From: Bordetella petrii
GTDB lineage: Bacteria; Pseudomonadota; Gammaproteobacteria; Burkholderiales; Burkholderiaceae_B
Assembly: GCA_017745595.1 (NCBI GenBank)
Contig: WMBV01000007.1
Location: 113,040 to 177,039 of the forward strand
Direction: 5' to 3'
Length of the DNA stretch: 64,000 bases
Positions 31,578 through 40,744 of this stretch are shown one piece after another. Within the stretch, counting starts at the first letter, position 1, and the number at the start of each line of letters is the position of its first letter. The notes beneath the pieces are model-generated. The model was not told where the DNA came from and ran no database searches. It saw only the letters and a program-made list of their open reading frames with translations. The position numbers were made by a program, and so were the translations under genes.

Positions 31578-32360
31578 CTATTCGTAAATGGCTTTGCGCT
31601 TTTCCCGGAATGCCAGCGCGGCTTCCTTGGCATCAGGCGTATCCGTCAGTTCGTGCGTGAACTCTTGTTCACAGCGATAGCCGTCGCGCAAGGTCATGTA
31701 CTCGATCGTGCTCATGGCGCGCTTGGCGAACCGCGAGGCGGTGGGGCTTTTCTCGGCGATGCTCGCCGCAAGGGCCTGCGCCGCTTCCTGGATCTGTTCC
31801 GCCGGAACGACCTTCGTCACCACGCGCAGGCCCAGGGCTTCTTGCGCCGTGATTTTTTCGCCGGTGCACATCATGTACCGGGCCTGGTACAGCCCGAACA
31901 TGCGTTGCGCCATCCGTCCGCCGCCCATCAGCCCCACGTTGATTTCGGGCAGCGCGAAATAGGCGGTTTCCGAGGCAATCAGGAAGTCGCAGCATCCGGC
32001 CAGCACCAACCCCGCGCCGAGCGCGGGGCCATTGATCGCGCCGATGACCGGCACGGTGCATTCCATAATGGCGTTGAAGCACTCGCGCGCGGCGCGCGAA
32101 TGGTGCTGCTTGGCGCCAGGCTGCTGGAAATCGTCATTTTGAAGACGGTTAAGCCGCAGCTTCAGGTCGGCCCCCGCGCAGAAGACTTTTCCCGCTCCGG
32201 TCAGGATGGCGACGCGGACATCCTTGCGATAGCTGAAAGCGTCGAATGCCGCGGTAATGGCCTCCATCTGGATGGGGCCGACCGCGTTGACCGGCGGGTG
32301 GTTCAGGGTAACGGTGGCAACGTAGTCCTTGATTTCGATGCTGACGCCTGAGTCATTCAT
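31578..32360 (-). CDS. Enoyl-CoA hydratase/isomerase family protein
   Basis: Crotonase-superfamily protein of 260 residues, with VATVTLNHPPVNAVG, the first oxyanion loop GKVFCAGADLKLRL, the second INGPALGAGLVLAGCCDFL, and LPEINVGLMGGGRMAQRMFG, where a Glu occupies the catalytic region. It is therefore a better candidate for an active hydratase than the paralogue at 23599-24384. It is the first gene of the minus-strand operon and faces the LysR gene across a 108-bp operator region. Confidence 0.9.
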   Translation of the reverse strand: MNDSGVSIEIKDYVATVTLNHPPVNAVGPIQMEAITAAFDAFSYRKDVRVAILTGAGKVFCAGADLKLRLNRLQNDDFQQPGAKQHHSRAARECFNAIMECTVPVIGAINGPALGAGLVLAGCCDFLIASETAYFALPEINVGLMGGGRMAQRMFGLYQARYMMCTGEKITAQEALGLRVVTKVVPAEQIQEAAQALAASIAEKSPTASRFAKRAMSTIEYMTLRDGYRCEQEFTHELTDTPDAKEAALAFREKRKAIYE

Positions 32361-32413
32361 GGCAGGGGCTCCTTAAGTCTGGGCGATGGGGCATGGCAGC
32401 GTTTTCCTATTGC

Positions 32414-32436
32414 GATAACATTGCTACTGGGTTATC
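32414..32436. promoter_or_regulatory. LysR-type operator GATAAC-N11-GTTATC
   Basis: A perfect 6-bp inverted repeat (GATAAC 32414-32419, GTTATC 32431-32436) separated by 11 bases lies between the divergent enoyl-CoA hydratase and LysR genes. Spacing and position, 33 bp before the LysR start, match the recognition sites of LysR proteins. Confidence 0.6.
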
Positions 32437-32468
32437 AATTATTTGAAATTGCTATATCGGAGGCGCCT

Positions 32469-33353
32469 ATGGATCTGCGCCAGATCCGCTACTTTGTTGC
32501 GGTTGCGGAGGAAGGCAGCTTCACTCGCGCCTCAAAGCGCCTGCATATCTCGCAACCTCCTCTGTCTCAAAACATCAAAGCGCTCGAAGAAGAGATGGGG
32601 GTCACGCTACTCATCCGAAACCAGCGGGGCGTCACCCCGACGGATGCGGGGCTGACGCTTCTGCACCAGGGGCGACGCATCCTGGGGCTGGTGAAAGACA
32701 CGCTCGAAGAAACCGTGCGTGTCGCGGGCGGCAGTTTCGGGCGCATCCGGATAGGCACGGTCAGTTCCGCGCTATTCGGCCTGATGACGCCCGTACTGGC
32801 CGAGCTCAGGTCCCAATTGCGGGATATCCAGGTCGATGTCACCGCCACGACGTCGAACGACATCTTGCGCAGGCTCGAGCTGGGCGAGCTCGACCTGGGC
32901 ATCGTGCATGGGCCGTCAGAGACATCCAAGCTGATCGTCGAAAACCTGTATTCGGAATCGATGTGCGTCGCCATGAGCTGCGACCATCCGCTGGCCAGGC
33001 GCGAGCGGATATCGTTGACGGAGCTTGCGCCATACGATTTCATTCTCTTTGCGCGCGAACTGTCTCCGGCATATTTCGACAGCATTGCCTCGCTGTGCGT
33101 CCGAGCCGGTTTCAGCCCCAAGAGCACGCATACCGCGCGGGATTCCCCGACGCTGGTTCGCATGGCGGCTCTTGGTATCGGCCTGGCGCTCGTTTCGGAT
33201 GGCTTGAGAAACATGCAGGTAGAAAACGTCTGCTTCCGGCCGCTCGACGATCCAACTGTGAAGGTCGGATACCTGCTGGCCTGGAATCCCAAGGAAACGT
33301 CAGAGCGCATACGTCGCGTCATGGCGGTCATCCGGCAGGTCACTCAACCTTGA
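32469..33353 (+). CDS. LysR-family regulator of the CoA-ester catabolic cluster
   Basis: Protein of 294 residues starting MDLRQIRYFVAVAEEGSFTR, with the helix-turn-helix in ASKRLHISQPPLSQNIKALE; the rest is a periplasmic-binding-like effector domain. The ATG at 32469 has a strong GGAGG site and aligns with the canonical LysR start. Resemblance to BenM/CatM-type regulators of aromatic and related acids is general only. It probably binds the operator directly upstream and controls the divergent operon. Its last 14 bp overlap the end of the convergent Bug gene. Confidence 0.9.
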   Translation: MDLRQIRYFVAVAEEGSFTRASKRLHISQPPLSQNIKALEEEMGVTLLIRNQRGVTPTDAGLTLLHQGRRILGLVKDTLEETVRVAGGSFGRIRIGTVSSALFGLMTPVLAELRSQLRDIQVDVTATTSNDILRRLELGELDLGIVHGPSETSKLIVENLYSESMCVAMSCDHPLARRERISLTELAPYDFILFARELSPAYFDSIASLCVRAGFSPKSTHTARDSPTLVRMAALGIGLALVSDGLRNMQVENVCFRPLDDPTVKVGYLLAWNPKETSERIRRVMAVIRQVTQP

Positions 33354-34311
33354 TGCCGGCTTTCTTGATCACCTGAGCCCATTTCTTGATGTCGTCCTGT
33401 ACCGACGACCTGAACTCCGCCGGGCTCATCGGCTTGTAGGTATAGCCCTGCTTCTGCAGTTCGGCCTGCATTTCCGGCGTCTGCTCGATGCGAACCAGCG
33501 CCTGGCTGATTTGATCGACCGTCTCCTTGGACATGCCCGCGGGCCCGAGCAGCCCCAGCCAGCTCGTGACCACCAGCCCCGGCACGCCGGCTTCTTCCAT
33601 GGTCGGGACGTTCGGCAGTTCCGGCGAGCGGACGCCGCCCGTCCATGCAAGCGCCTGGACCTTGCCTGCCTGGATTTGCGGCAAGGCGCTCGATACGATG
33701 TCGAAAACGAAAGCGAGATCCCCCGACACGACCGCCATCAGCGATGCCGTGCTGCCCTTGTAGGGAATATGCTCGATCTGCAGGTTCAGCTTCTGCTTGA
33801 ACATTTCGCCGATCAGATTGCCCGATGCGCCGACGCCGGCCGAGCCGTAGTTCAGCTTGCCCGGGTTCTTGCGCGCGAGGTCCACCAGCTCTTCGACGCT
33901 GCCGACTTTCAGCGCGGGGTTGACGGCCATGACCAGCCCATACTCGCCGACCAGGCCGATATACGAAAAGTCGCGCATCGAGTCGTAAGGAAGCGTGCTG
34001 TAGACCGAGGGGTTGATCGCCTGGGTGCCCAGGCTGCCCAGCATCAGCGTGTGGCCGTCCGGTGTTGCCCGGGCGGTATAGTCGGCGCCAATGCTGCCGC
34101 CGCTGCCGGGGCGGTTTTCGACAATGATGGTGTGATCCAGCTCTTTGCCCAGCCTGGTCGCGACCGTTCTGGCCAGGATGTCGGTCGGGCCGCCCGCCGA
34201 AAAGGGAACGACGATTCTGATCGGCTTTCCCGGAGTCAACTGAGCCCATGCCGTCATTGACGCGCTGGCCAGGCAAACCGCCAGGGCTGCCTTGATCGTA
34301 GATTTTTTCAT
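33340..34311 (-). CDS. Bug/TctC-family periplasmic substrate-binding protein
   Basis: Protein of 323 residues with a signal peptide (MKKSTIKAALAVCLASASM, cleaved near AWA-QL) and Bug motifs KPIRIVVPFSAGGPTDILAR, IVENRPGSGGSIGA, ATPDGHTLML, PGKLNYGSAGVGASGN and IPYKGSTASLMAVVSGD. I prefer the start at 34311; an ATG three codons upstream is possible. It is encoded 70 bp downstream of the second didomain dehydrogenase and overlaps the LysR gene tail-to-tail. Confidence 0.92.
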   Translation of the reverse strand: MKKSTIKAALAVCLASASMTAWAQLTPGKPIRIVVPFSAGGPTDILARTVATRLGKELDHTIIVENRPGSGGSIGADYTARATPDGHTLMLGSLGTQAINPSVYSTLPYDSMRDFSYIGLVGEYGLVMAVNPALKVGSVEELVDLARKNPGKLNYGSAGVGASGNLIGEMFKQKLNLQIEHIPYKGSTASLMAVVSGDLAFVFDIVSSALPQIQAGKVQALAWTGGVRSPELPNVPTMEEAGVPGLVVTSWLGLLGPAGMSKETVDQISQALVRIEQTPEMQAELQKQGYTYKPMSPAEFRSSVQDDIKKWAQVIKKAGIKVE

Positions 34312-34345
34312 TTGTCCCATCCCTGTTCTATTTCTGAGAAATTGC

Positions 34346-34370
34346 CGGGCAGGCAACCATGCCCTGCCCG
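34346..34370 (-). terminator. Hairpin between didomain dehydrogenase and Bug gene
   Basis: An 8-bp stem (CGGGCAGG with CCTGCCCG) lies in the 70-bp gap. On the minus strand it is followed by a weak CAATTTCTC tract, so it may attenuate rather than stop transcription. Confidence 0.35.
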
Positions 34371-34381
34371 AGTACCTGGCA

Positions 34382-36733
34382 CTACATCGGTAGATTCAGC
34401 ACGCTCTTTGCCATGATGTTGCGCTGAATCTCGTTTGATCCGCCATAGACCGACGCGGGCACCGCCATGTAGAACTGCGCCATCACATCAATGGCCTCGT
34501 GGCCGAACGATTGTCGTCCTAGCGTTCCCCCAGCTTCGTCCGCGGCTTCGATCATGAGGGTGCAGATGCGCTGGTAGGTTTCCGTGGACCAGATCTTCAA
34601 ATAGGAAACCGCGGTGGGTAGCTCGCGCCCGCTTTTGATCATTTCGGCGAAATGCGCGTAGGCGGACGAGGCGTCCAGAACGTCGAGCTCCAGCGCGGCA
34701 TACTTCATCGCGAAGATTTCATCGGTAAACAGGCCCCGCGCATCCGCGATGGCCCGAAGCTGGGCGAGCGCGTTCAGGCTTTGCCGCGGGCTGGCCACAT
34801 GGATGCGCTCAAAACCCAGAAGGGATTTGGCCATCGTCCAGCCCTGGTTCAACTCGCCCACGATGTTTTCCCGGGGCACCCGGACGCCATCGAAAAAGAC
34901 TTCGCAGAATTCATCGTGCCCAAGCAGGTCTTTGATGGGGCGGATGGTGATGCCGGGCGTTGCCAGGTCAACCAGCAAAAAGCTGATGCCCGCTTGCGGC
35001 TTGGCGCTGTCGTCCGTGCGCACCAATAGGAAAATATGCGTTGCCTGCGTGGCCAGGCTGGTCCAGATTTTCTGCCCGGTGACGACGAAGTGGTCGCCCT
35101 CTAGCACGGCTTTTGTCCGCAGCGAAGCCAGGTCGGACCCGGCATTGGGTTCGGAATACCCCTGGCACCACAGGTCTGCGCCGGACAGAATGCGGGGCAG
35201 ATAGTGTTTCTGTTGCTCGGCGGTACCGTAGCGGATCAGCAATGGCCCGAGCATGAGAATTCCCAGGTCCGGCACGCGCGCCACGCCCAGCCTTTCTTGC
35301 TCTTCAAGAAAGGCCAGGTGTTTGTCGGGAGGCAAGCCCATGCCGCCATGCGCCTTGGGCCATGCCGGCGCAATCCAGCCCTGCCGCGACAGCGTCAGGT
35401 ACCAATCCTTGCCTTGTTCCCATGACACGAACCGCTGGGTCGAGTTGCGCAGGCGATCGGGAAATTTTTCTTGGAAGAAGCGGCGCACGACCCGGCGAAA
35501 CTCGGCTTCGGGAACCGAATCCCAATCGGTGTCGCGGGCAAAGAACTCCACCGGAGAGCCCGGGGACGCGTCGTCGGTATGTTCCGCCATTGCCCCATCC
35601 AGGGTTCCCGGACACAGCTGGCGCTTCGAAAAGTACCTGCGCTGGTGCCATGCGCCATTTCCCAGCCAGGCCGCGAGGACGATGGCCCGCTTTAGATACA
35701 GGCCGACATCGCACTCGTCCGTGAAGCCCATCGCGCCGTGTATCTGGATCGCCAGGCGGGTGGCGACGAGGGCGGCCTCGGCGGCGCGGGCCTTGACCCG
35801 GCTGGCCTGGGCGGGCATTTGCGCGGGGGCGGCCGCGATTGCCGCCAGCGCGCCCTCGATGGCGCACCGGCACAGTTCGACTTGCATGTAGGCATCGACC
35901 AGGCGATGCTGCAAGGCCTGGAACGAACCGATAGGCTTGCCGAACTGGACTCTGTTTCGCGCGTAGTCCAGGGCGAGGTCCATGGCGCGCTGGGCCACGC
36001 CGAGCAGTTCGGCGCCCTGGGCGATGCGGGTGACATCATTGGCATATGCCAGCGCCGACCGCGCGGCGTCGCCCGAGGCCAGCAAGTGGCACGCCGGTAT
36101 GGTGACGTTGTCAAGGCGCAGCGCGGCCATGACACTGCCGTCGGCGCGCGGTTCAAGCGCGACGTGCAGGCCCGCCGTGCCTTGCGGCACCCAGAACAGC
36201 GCCGTTTCGCCTTTCGCCAGGGCCGATACGACCCACCCGTCCGCGTCGGCGGACAGGGCGACATACTGCTTGCTTCCCGACAGCGTGAAATCGCTGCCGC
36301 GTTCAAGCGCCGTGGTAGCGGGAGCCTGCCCGTCGTCGCAGCCAGGCGCTTCTTGCCAGGCGACCGCCGCCAGCAGGTCGGCGCTGATCACGCCCTGGAC
36401 CAGGGTACGGCGCAGATCGGTGCCGGGCAGCTTCAGCAACAAGGCGGGAAGCTGGACGCCCGCGGAAAGAAAGGGCTCGGGCAACAGGCTCGCCCCGGTC
36501 TGGGTAGCCACCGCGCAGAGTTCCGCCAAGCCAAGCCCGAGCCCGCCTTCCGATTCGGGAATCAGAATGGAGAGCCATCCATTGCTGGCCAGATCGGCCC
36601 ACATCTTGCGATCGGTATCGTGCCCGTCCTGGTTTCTCTGTCTGATGCGGGAGACAGGGTTCGCACGGGACAGGAAGTCTAATGCGCTTTCTCCAAAAGC
36701 CTCTACTGTGGAACTCTGCGATTCGTCGCTCAT
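34382..36733 (-). CDS. Didomain (fused) acyl-CoA dehydrogenase, second copy
   Basis: Protein of 783 residues with the same two-unit build as the enzyme at 27030-29345. The N-unit has GWLSILIPESEGGLGLGLAE, VQFGKPIGSFQALQHRLVDA and HGAMGFTDECDVGLYLKRA; the C-unit has QGYSEPNAGSDLASLRT, VTGQKIWTSLATQ, and VYGGSNEIQRNIMAKSVLNL at the end. Gly replaces the medium-chain catalytic Glu at the C-terminal motif. The two paralogues are clearly related but diverged, so they probably act on different intermediates or substrates. It is transcribed with the Bug gene that follows. Confidence 0.9.
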   Translation of the reverse strand: MSDESQSSTVEAFGESALDFLSRANPVSRIRQRNQDGHDTDRKMWADLASNGWLSILIPESEGGLGLGLAELCAVATQTGASLLPEPFLSAGVQLPALLLKLPGTDLRRTLVQGVISADLLAAVAWQEAPGCDDGQAPATTALERGSDFTLSGSKQYVALSADADGWVVSALAKGETALFWVPQGTAGLHVALEPRADGSVMAALRLDNVTIPACHLLASGDAARSALAYANDVTRIAQGAELLGVAQRAMDLALDYARNRVQFGKPIGSFQALQHRLVDAYMQVELCRCAIEGALAAIAAAPAQMPAQASRVKARAAEAALVATRLAIQIHGAMGFTDECDVGLYLKRAIVLAAWLGNGAWHQRRYFSKRQLCPGTLDGAMAEHTDDASPGSPVEFFARDTDWDSVPEAEFRRVVRRFFQEKFPDRLRNSTQRFVSWEQGKDWYLTLSRQGWIAPAWPKAHGGMGLPPDKHLAFLEEQERLGVARVPDLGILMLGPLLIRYGTAEQQKHYLPRILSGADLWCQGYSEPNAGSDLASLRTKAVLEGDHFVVTGQKIWTSLATQATHIFLLVRTDDSAKPQAGISFLLVDLATPGITIRPIKDLLGHDEFCEVFFDGVRVPRENIVGELNQGWTMAKSLLGFERIHVASPRQSLNALAQLRAIADARGLFTDEIFAMKYAALELDVLDASSAYAHFAEMIKSGRELPTAVSYLKIWSTETYQRICTLMIEAADEAGGTLGRQSFGHEAIDVMAQFYMAVPASVYGGSNEIQRNIMAKSVLNLPM

Positions 36734-36865
36734 CTATGCTTTTCCGCCTGGCCTACTTTCATGAAGCTGAGCGGCGAATCTAGCAACGGGGGCGGCATCT
36801 CGCTAATACATTTTTCAGAAGCCTGGTATTCGAACTTCCTATAAGGACTTCGGCCATGCTTTTTG

Positions 36866-37843
36866 TCACTGGGCTCGAAGCCACGTGGCGACCATTTCGA
36901 TCTCATTGGTAAGTATGCCGCCGCTGTAGTGCTCCGGCAGCCGGGATAGGTCTTCAGCACTGTCCATCCCGGTTGAAAAATCCCCGCCGCCGTAAGGGCC
37001 GACAACGAAAACCGTGCTTCCCGCCGAATCCATTCGATTCAGAAAACGACCGGGCCAACCCCAAAGCCAGGGAGCCACGTTAATGGGAACAAACACCAGC
37101 GTTGCATGGCATTCGCCTGGAACCGCGCCTGTCCATCCGTAAGCGATGTAGCCAAGCAGGCATCTTTTCAAAGAGGCGCGCGACATCGTCTTCATAGCGG
37201 GAACGGCGGCACGCAGGACCGCTATCGGCCGGTCGCCGCCGTAAGCCATGAGGGTCGCCCGCCGCTCGGCAGGAAGGGCGTTCAGGAACGCTGCCAGCTT
37301 CGATCCTTCGTCAGGGTCATTGCTTTTTATATTGATTAAGAATGGCCGGTCGGGAAACGTGTCGAGCACCTCGGCAAGAGTCGGCATCAATCCGACGCCA
37401 CGTCCCCGGAAGGGATAGGTTTTCCCGCCATCGGCGGTATAGCCATAGCCTATGTCGAGTTTCTTGAGGTCGGCCATGGAATGGTCGCGCGTGATGCCGT
37501 GCCCATCGGTGCGGCAATCCAGTGTCCAGTCGTGAAAGACCGCAAAGGCGCCGTCCGTCGTTGGATGGATGTCCAGTTCGACGATGTCGGCGCCGGCCTT
37601 GAAGCTCGCCCGCATGGAAGCAATCGTATTTTCCAGGTAGTCATGCTTCGGCGGCAGGATGCGGGACGCGGTGCAGGTGTCGCTGGTGACGCCGGCCGGA
37701 TCGTAGCGCTGGGCGATTCCGCGATGCGCGAGCAGAATCGGCTCGCGGTCAGGGCGGCTGGCGAATAGATCCGTGTTCTTCAAGAAGACGAACACGGCGA
37801 GCGCGGCCACGGCGAAAAGAAAGTACCGTAGAAATCCTTTCAC
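36866..37843 (-). CDS. Glycerophosphodiester phosphodiesterase family protein
   Basis: Protein of 325 residues with an N-terminal membrane anchor or uncleaved signal (YFLFAVAALAVFVFL). GDPD motifs are LLAHRGIAQR, DYLENTIASM, DIVELDIHPTTDGAFAVFHD and LINIKSN; the two catalytic histidines and the metal-binding Glu/Asp are all present. The family hydrolyses glycerophosphodiesters to glycerol-3-phosphate and an alcohol, probably in the periplasm here. It is isolated: a 132-bp gap on one side and a hipA remnant on the other. Confidence 0.9.
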   Translation of the reverse strand: MKGFLRYFLFAVAALAVFVFLKNTDLFASRPDREPILLAHRGIAQRYDPAGVTSDTCTASRILPPKHDYLENTIASMRASFKAGADIVELDIHPTTDGAFAVFHDWTLDCRTDGHGITRDHSMADLKKLDIGYGYTADGGKTYPFRGRGVGLMPTLAEVLDTFPDRPFLINIKSNDPDEGSKLAAFLNALPAERRATLMAYGGDRPIAVLRAAVPAMKTMSRASLKRCLLGYIAYGWTGAVPGECHATLVFVPINVAPWLWGWPGRFLNRMDSAGSTVFVVGPYGGGDFSTGMDSAEDLSRLPEHYSGGILTNEIEMVATWLRAQ

Positions 37844-37953
37844 AAATGGTCCCTGGTTTCATCGCCCGTGACGGCCAATTCTCTAGAAAGTTCTGCACCA
37901 CGGCATCGTTGTTATTTGCCTTCCAGCTGCTCCACCTCGCTGGCCCTCTGGCG

Positions 37954-38240
37954 CTAACCCGCCAGTTTGTCGGCGGCCTCTTGCAGGCCGTTGAGGATGC
38001 AGTCTGCCACGTGCATGGGGAATCCAGCCGGCAGTAGCGCGCGGACGGTCGTCACGGCCCCGGGCGTGCGCGCCACCGGCATTTGGTAAGCGCGCAGGAC
38101 TTCGGAGCACCGCCACTCGTTTTCGACCGAATCGCGCAAGTCGAACTTCATGTTCGCGACCAGGCCCAGTGGCAGCTTGAAGATATGCGTGGCCGGTGTC
38201 GCGCCGCACGGCCGGCACCACAGCCTCAGCCCGCTCAGCC
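37954..38240 (-). pseudogene. Remnant of a HipA-like kinase gene
   Basis: The minus frame reads GATPATHIFKLPLG then SVENEWRCSEVLRAYQMPVA, a close match to the central HipA segment (GxTPTTHIxKLP, SVxNEYxC). It jumps directly to LLPAGFPMHVADCILNGLQE and a stop, which looks like a HipA C-terminus. The N-terminal third and most of the kinase core, including the catalytic region, are missing, and no HipB antitoxin gene is nearby. It has no convincing start. It is squeezed between the glmS stop (11 bp away) and the phosphodiesterase gene. I read it as a toxin gene decayed by internal deletion. Confidence 0.7.
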
Positions 38241-38251
38241 GCGCCGCCCTG

Positions 38252-40084
38252 CTATTCCACCGTGACGCTCTTCGCCAGGTTCCGCGGCTTGTCCACATCG
38301 GTACCGCGCGCGCATGCCGTGTGATACGACAGCAATTGCAGCGGCACCGTATGCAGAATCGGCGACAGCATGCCGTAGTGTTCCGGCATGCGGATCACGT
38401 GCACGCCGTCATCGCTGGCGATGCGGCTGTCGGCATCGGCGAACACATAAAGTTCGCCGCCGCGCGCGCGGACTTCCTGCATGTTGGACTTCAGCTTTTC
38501 CAGTAGCGCGTCTTTCGGCGCAATGGTAACCACCGGCATCTGGTCGGTGACCAGCGCCAGCGGGCCGTGCTTCAGCTCACCGGCGGGATAGGCTTCGGCG
38601 TGGATGTAGCTGATCTCTTTCAGCTTCAGCGCCCCTTCCAGCGCGATGGGGTAATGCATGCCGCGGCCCAGGAACAAGGCGTTTTCTTTGCTGGCGAAGC
38701 GGTCGGCCCAGGCCATGATCTGCGGTTCCAGCGCCAGCACCGCGCCGATGGCGGCGGGCAGGTGGCGCAACGCCTTCAGGTGTTCGGTTTCCTGCGCATC
38801 GGTCAGTTGGCCGCGCGTTTGCGCCAGGGCCAGCGTCAACAGGAACAAGGCGGTCAACTGGGTGGTGAAGGCCTTGGTGGACGCCACGCCGATCTCGACA
38901 CCGGCGCGGGTGATGTATGCCAGCTTGCATTCCCGCACCATGGCGCTGGTGGCGACGTTGCAGATGGTCAGCGTGTGTTCCATGCCCAGCGAACGCGCAT
39001 GCTTCAGCGCCGCCAGGGTATCGGCCGTTTCACCCGACTGCGAAATCGTGACCACCAGGGTGCGCGGGTTGGGCACGCTATCGCGGTAGCGGTATTCGCT
39101 GGCGATTTCCACCGATACCGGAATCTTCGCGATGGATTCGATCCAGTACTTGGCGGTCAGGCCGGCGTAATAGCTGGTGCCGCAGGCCAGGATCAGCAGG
39201 GAATCGATGTTCTTGAATATCTTGTGGGCGCCGTCGCCGAACAGCTCGGGCGTGACGGACTCGATATCTTGCAGCGTATCGCCCACGGCGCGCGGCTGCT
39301 CGAAAATTTCTTTCTGCATGTAGTGACGGTACGGGCCCAGTTCGGCCGCGCCGGTATGCACTTGCACCGTATGCACTTTGCGTTCGACGGGCTTGCCGTC
39401 GGCATCGGTGATCCAGACCCGCGACAGCTGCAGGTCGACGACGTCGCCGTCTTCCAGGTAGATGATCTGGTCGGTGGTGCCGGCCAGGGCCAGCGCGTCG
39501 GAGGCCAGGAAGTTTTCGTTCTGGCCCACGCCCACCACCAGCGGCGAGCCCTGGCGGGCGCCGACCACGCGGTGGGGTTCGTCGCGGCAGAACACGGCGA
39601 TGGCGTAAGCGCCCTGCAGGCGCCGCACGGATTGCTGTACGGCTTCGAACAGATCGCCGTTGTAAAGATGGTTGACCAGGTGAGCGATGACTTCGGTATC
39701 GGTCTGGCTTTCGAAGACGTATCCGACGGCCTCGAGTTCGCCGCGCAGGTCGTCGTGGTTCTCGATGATGCCGTTGTGCACCAGGGCGATGCGGGGCTCG
39801 TCTTTGCCCAGGTGCGAAAAATGCGGGTGGGCATTATGGGTGGCGGGCACGCCGTGGGTGGCCCAGCGCGTATGCGCGATGCCGGTAAAACCGGCCAGCT
39901 TGTCCTGGGCGATCTGGTCGGCCAGTTCGGCCACGCGTTGGGTGCTGCGCGTGCGGCGCAAATGCCCGTCGGCATACAGGGCCACGCCGCACGAGTCGTA
40001 GCCGCGATATTCCAGCCGCCTCAGGCCCTCGACCAGGATGGGGGTGATGTCGCGCTGGGCGACGGCGCCGACAATGCCGCACAT
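38252..40084 (-). CDS. glmS: Glucosamine-6-phosphate synthase (isomerising)
   Basis: Makes glucosamine-6-phosphate from fructose-6-phosphate and glutamine, the first step to UDP-GlcNAc for peptidoglycan and LPS. Length 610 residues is standard. The N-terminal Ntn amidotransferase begins [12 protein letters not shown], with Cys1 as nucleophile after Met removal; RWATHG and [12 protein letters not shown] follow. Two SIS domains are visible ([33 protein letters not shown], then [21 protein letters not shown]), and the end [13 protein letters not shown] matches the conserved tail. The start at 40084 follows GGAGA. It is divergent from an Lrp/AsnC regulator. No glmS ribozyme-like leader is recognisable. 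Confidence 0.97.
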   Translation of the reverse strand: MCGIVGAVAQRDITPILVEGLRRLEYRGYDSCGVALYADGHLRRTRSTQRVAELADQIAQDKLAGFTGIAHTRWATHGVPATHNAHPHFSHLGKDEPRIALVHNGIIENHDDLRGELEAVGYVFESQTDTEVIAHLVNHLYNGDLFEAVQQSVRRLQGAYAIAVFCRDEPHRVVGARQGSPLVVGVGQNENFLASDALALAGTTDQIIYLEDGDVVDLQLSRVWITDADGKPVERKVHTVQVHTGAAELGPYRHYMQKEIFEQPRAVGDTLQDIESVTPELFGDGAHKIFKNIDSLLILACGTSYYAGLTAKYWIESIAKIPVSVEIASEYRYRDSVPNPRTLVVTISQSGETADTLAALKHARSLGMEHTLTICNVATSAMVRECKLAYITRAGVEIGVASTKAFTTQLTALFLLTLALAQTRGQLTDAQETEHLKALRHLPAAIGAVLALEPQIMAWADRFASKENALFLGRGMHYPIALEGALKLKEISYIHAEAYPAGELKHGPLALVTDQMPVVTIAPKDALLEKLKSNMQEVRARGGELYVFADADSRIASDDGVHVIRMPEHYGMLSPILHTVPLQLLSYHTACARGTDVDKPRNLAKSVTVE

Positions 40085-40160
40085 AAGCAATCTCCGATGA
40101 TCTACGTATCGGCGCATTGTGCGCTTGCTACGCTGAAATTTGATGTCTTTATTAGGCTGG

Positions 40161-40226
40161 ATATGAAATCTGATTTTCTTACACAATCGTGATTAAATAT
40201 ACGTTCATATAAGCCATTAATATGAA
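40161..40226. promoter_or_regulatory. Candidate Lrp/AsnC operator between glmS and its divergent regulator
   Basis: TTCATAT (40204-40210) and ATATGAA (40220-40226) form a perfect 7-bp inverted repeat with a 9-base spacer ending 6 bp before the regulator start. A further ATATGAA half-site lies at 40161-40167. The region is much more AT-rich than its surroundings. It suggests autoregulation and perhaps an effect on glmS. Confidence 0.5.
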
Positions 40227-40232
40227 ATAAAA

Positions 40233-40724
40233 ATGCAGGAAAACCCATTTTCGCCCGTCGAACTCGATGACCTGGACCGCCGCATCCTGGATCAGCTGCA
40301 GCACGACAGCGCGCTGACCAACCAGGAACTGGCGGCGCGGGTCCATGCCTCGCCCCCGACCTGCCTGCGGCGGGTACGGCGGTTGGTGGATACCGGGGTC
40401 ATCGCGCGGCAGGTGGCGATTCTGGCGCCCGAAAAGCTGGGCAGCACGCTGACGGCCATCGTGGAAATCACGCTCGATGTGCAAGCCGCGGAAAGCCTGG
40501 ATGCGTTCGAGCGCAGCCTGCTGGACGAGCCGGCGGTGCTGCAGTGCTACCGGGTATCGCCGGGGCCCGACTTTGTGGTGGTGGCGCAGGTGCGGGATAT
40601 GCCCGCCTACCACGCGCTGGCACACCGCGCGTTCACCGCGCAGGCGAACGTGCGCAACGTGCGGACTTTTTTTTCGGTGCACCGGGCGAAGTTCGAAACG
40701 CGGATCGATGTATCGGCGGGGTAG
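40233..40724 (+). CDS. Lrp/AsnC-family transcriptional regulator
   Basis: Protein of 163 residues. The N-terminal helix-turn-helix includes LDDLDRRILDQLQHDSALTN and ELAARVHASPPTCLRRVRRL; a C-terminal RAM domain (AIVEITLDVQ, VLQCYRVSPGPDFVVVAQV) should bind an amino acid and mediate octamer formation. The start follows the operator inverted repeat and an AT-rich promoter region shared with glmS. The effector and targets beyond its own gene are unknown. REPIN copy 3 lies just after the stop. Confidence 0.9.
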   Translation: MQENPFSPVELDDLDRRILDQLQHDSALTNQELAARVHASPPTCLRRVRRLVDTGVIARQVAILAPEKLGSTLTAIVEITLDVQAAESLDAFERSLLDEPAVLQCYRVSPGPDFVVVAQVRDMPAYHALAHRAFTAQANVRNVRTFFSVHRAKFETRIDVSAG

Positions 40725-40744
40725 CCTCCGGCACAGGTGATCCA

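Noticed and set aside
36734..36865. Small gene between the second didomain dehydrogenase and the phosphodiesterase
   Set aside because: No frame with a plausible start, ribosome-binding site and recognisable protein; treated as intergenic.
38567..40192. 541-residue plus-strand frame opposite glmS
   Set aside because: Antisense shadow of a clear glmS gene; no recognisable domain.
40085..40232. glmS ribozyme/riboswitch
   Set aside because: No glmS ribozyme core is recognisable and the element is a feature of Gram-positive bacteria; the gap is fully explained by promoters and the Lrp-type dyad.
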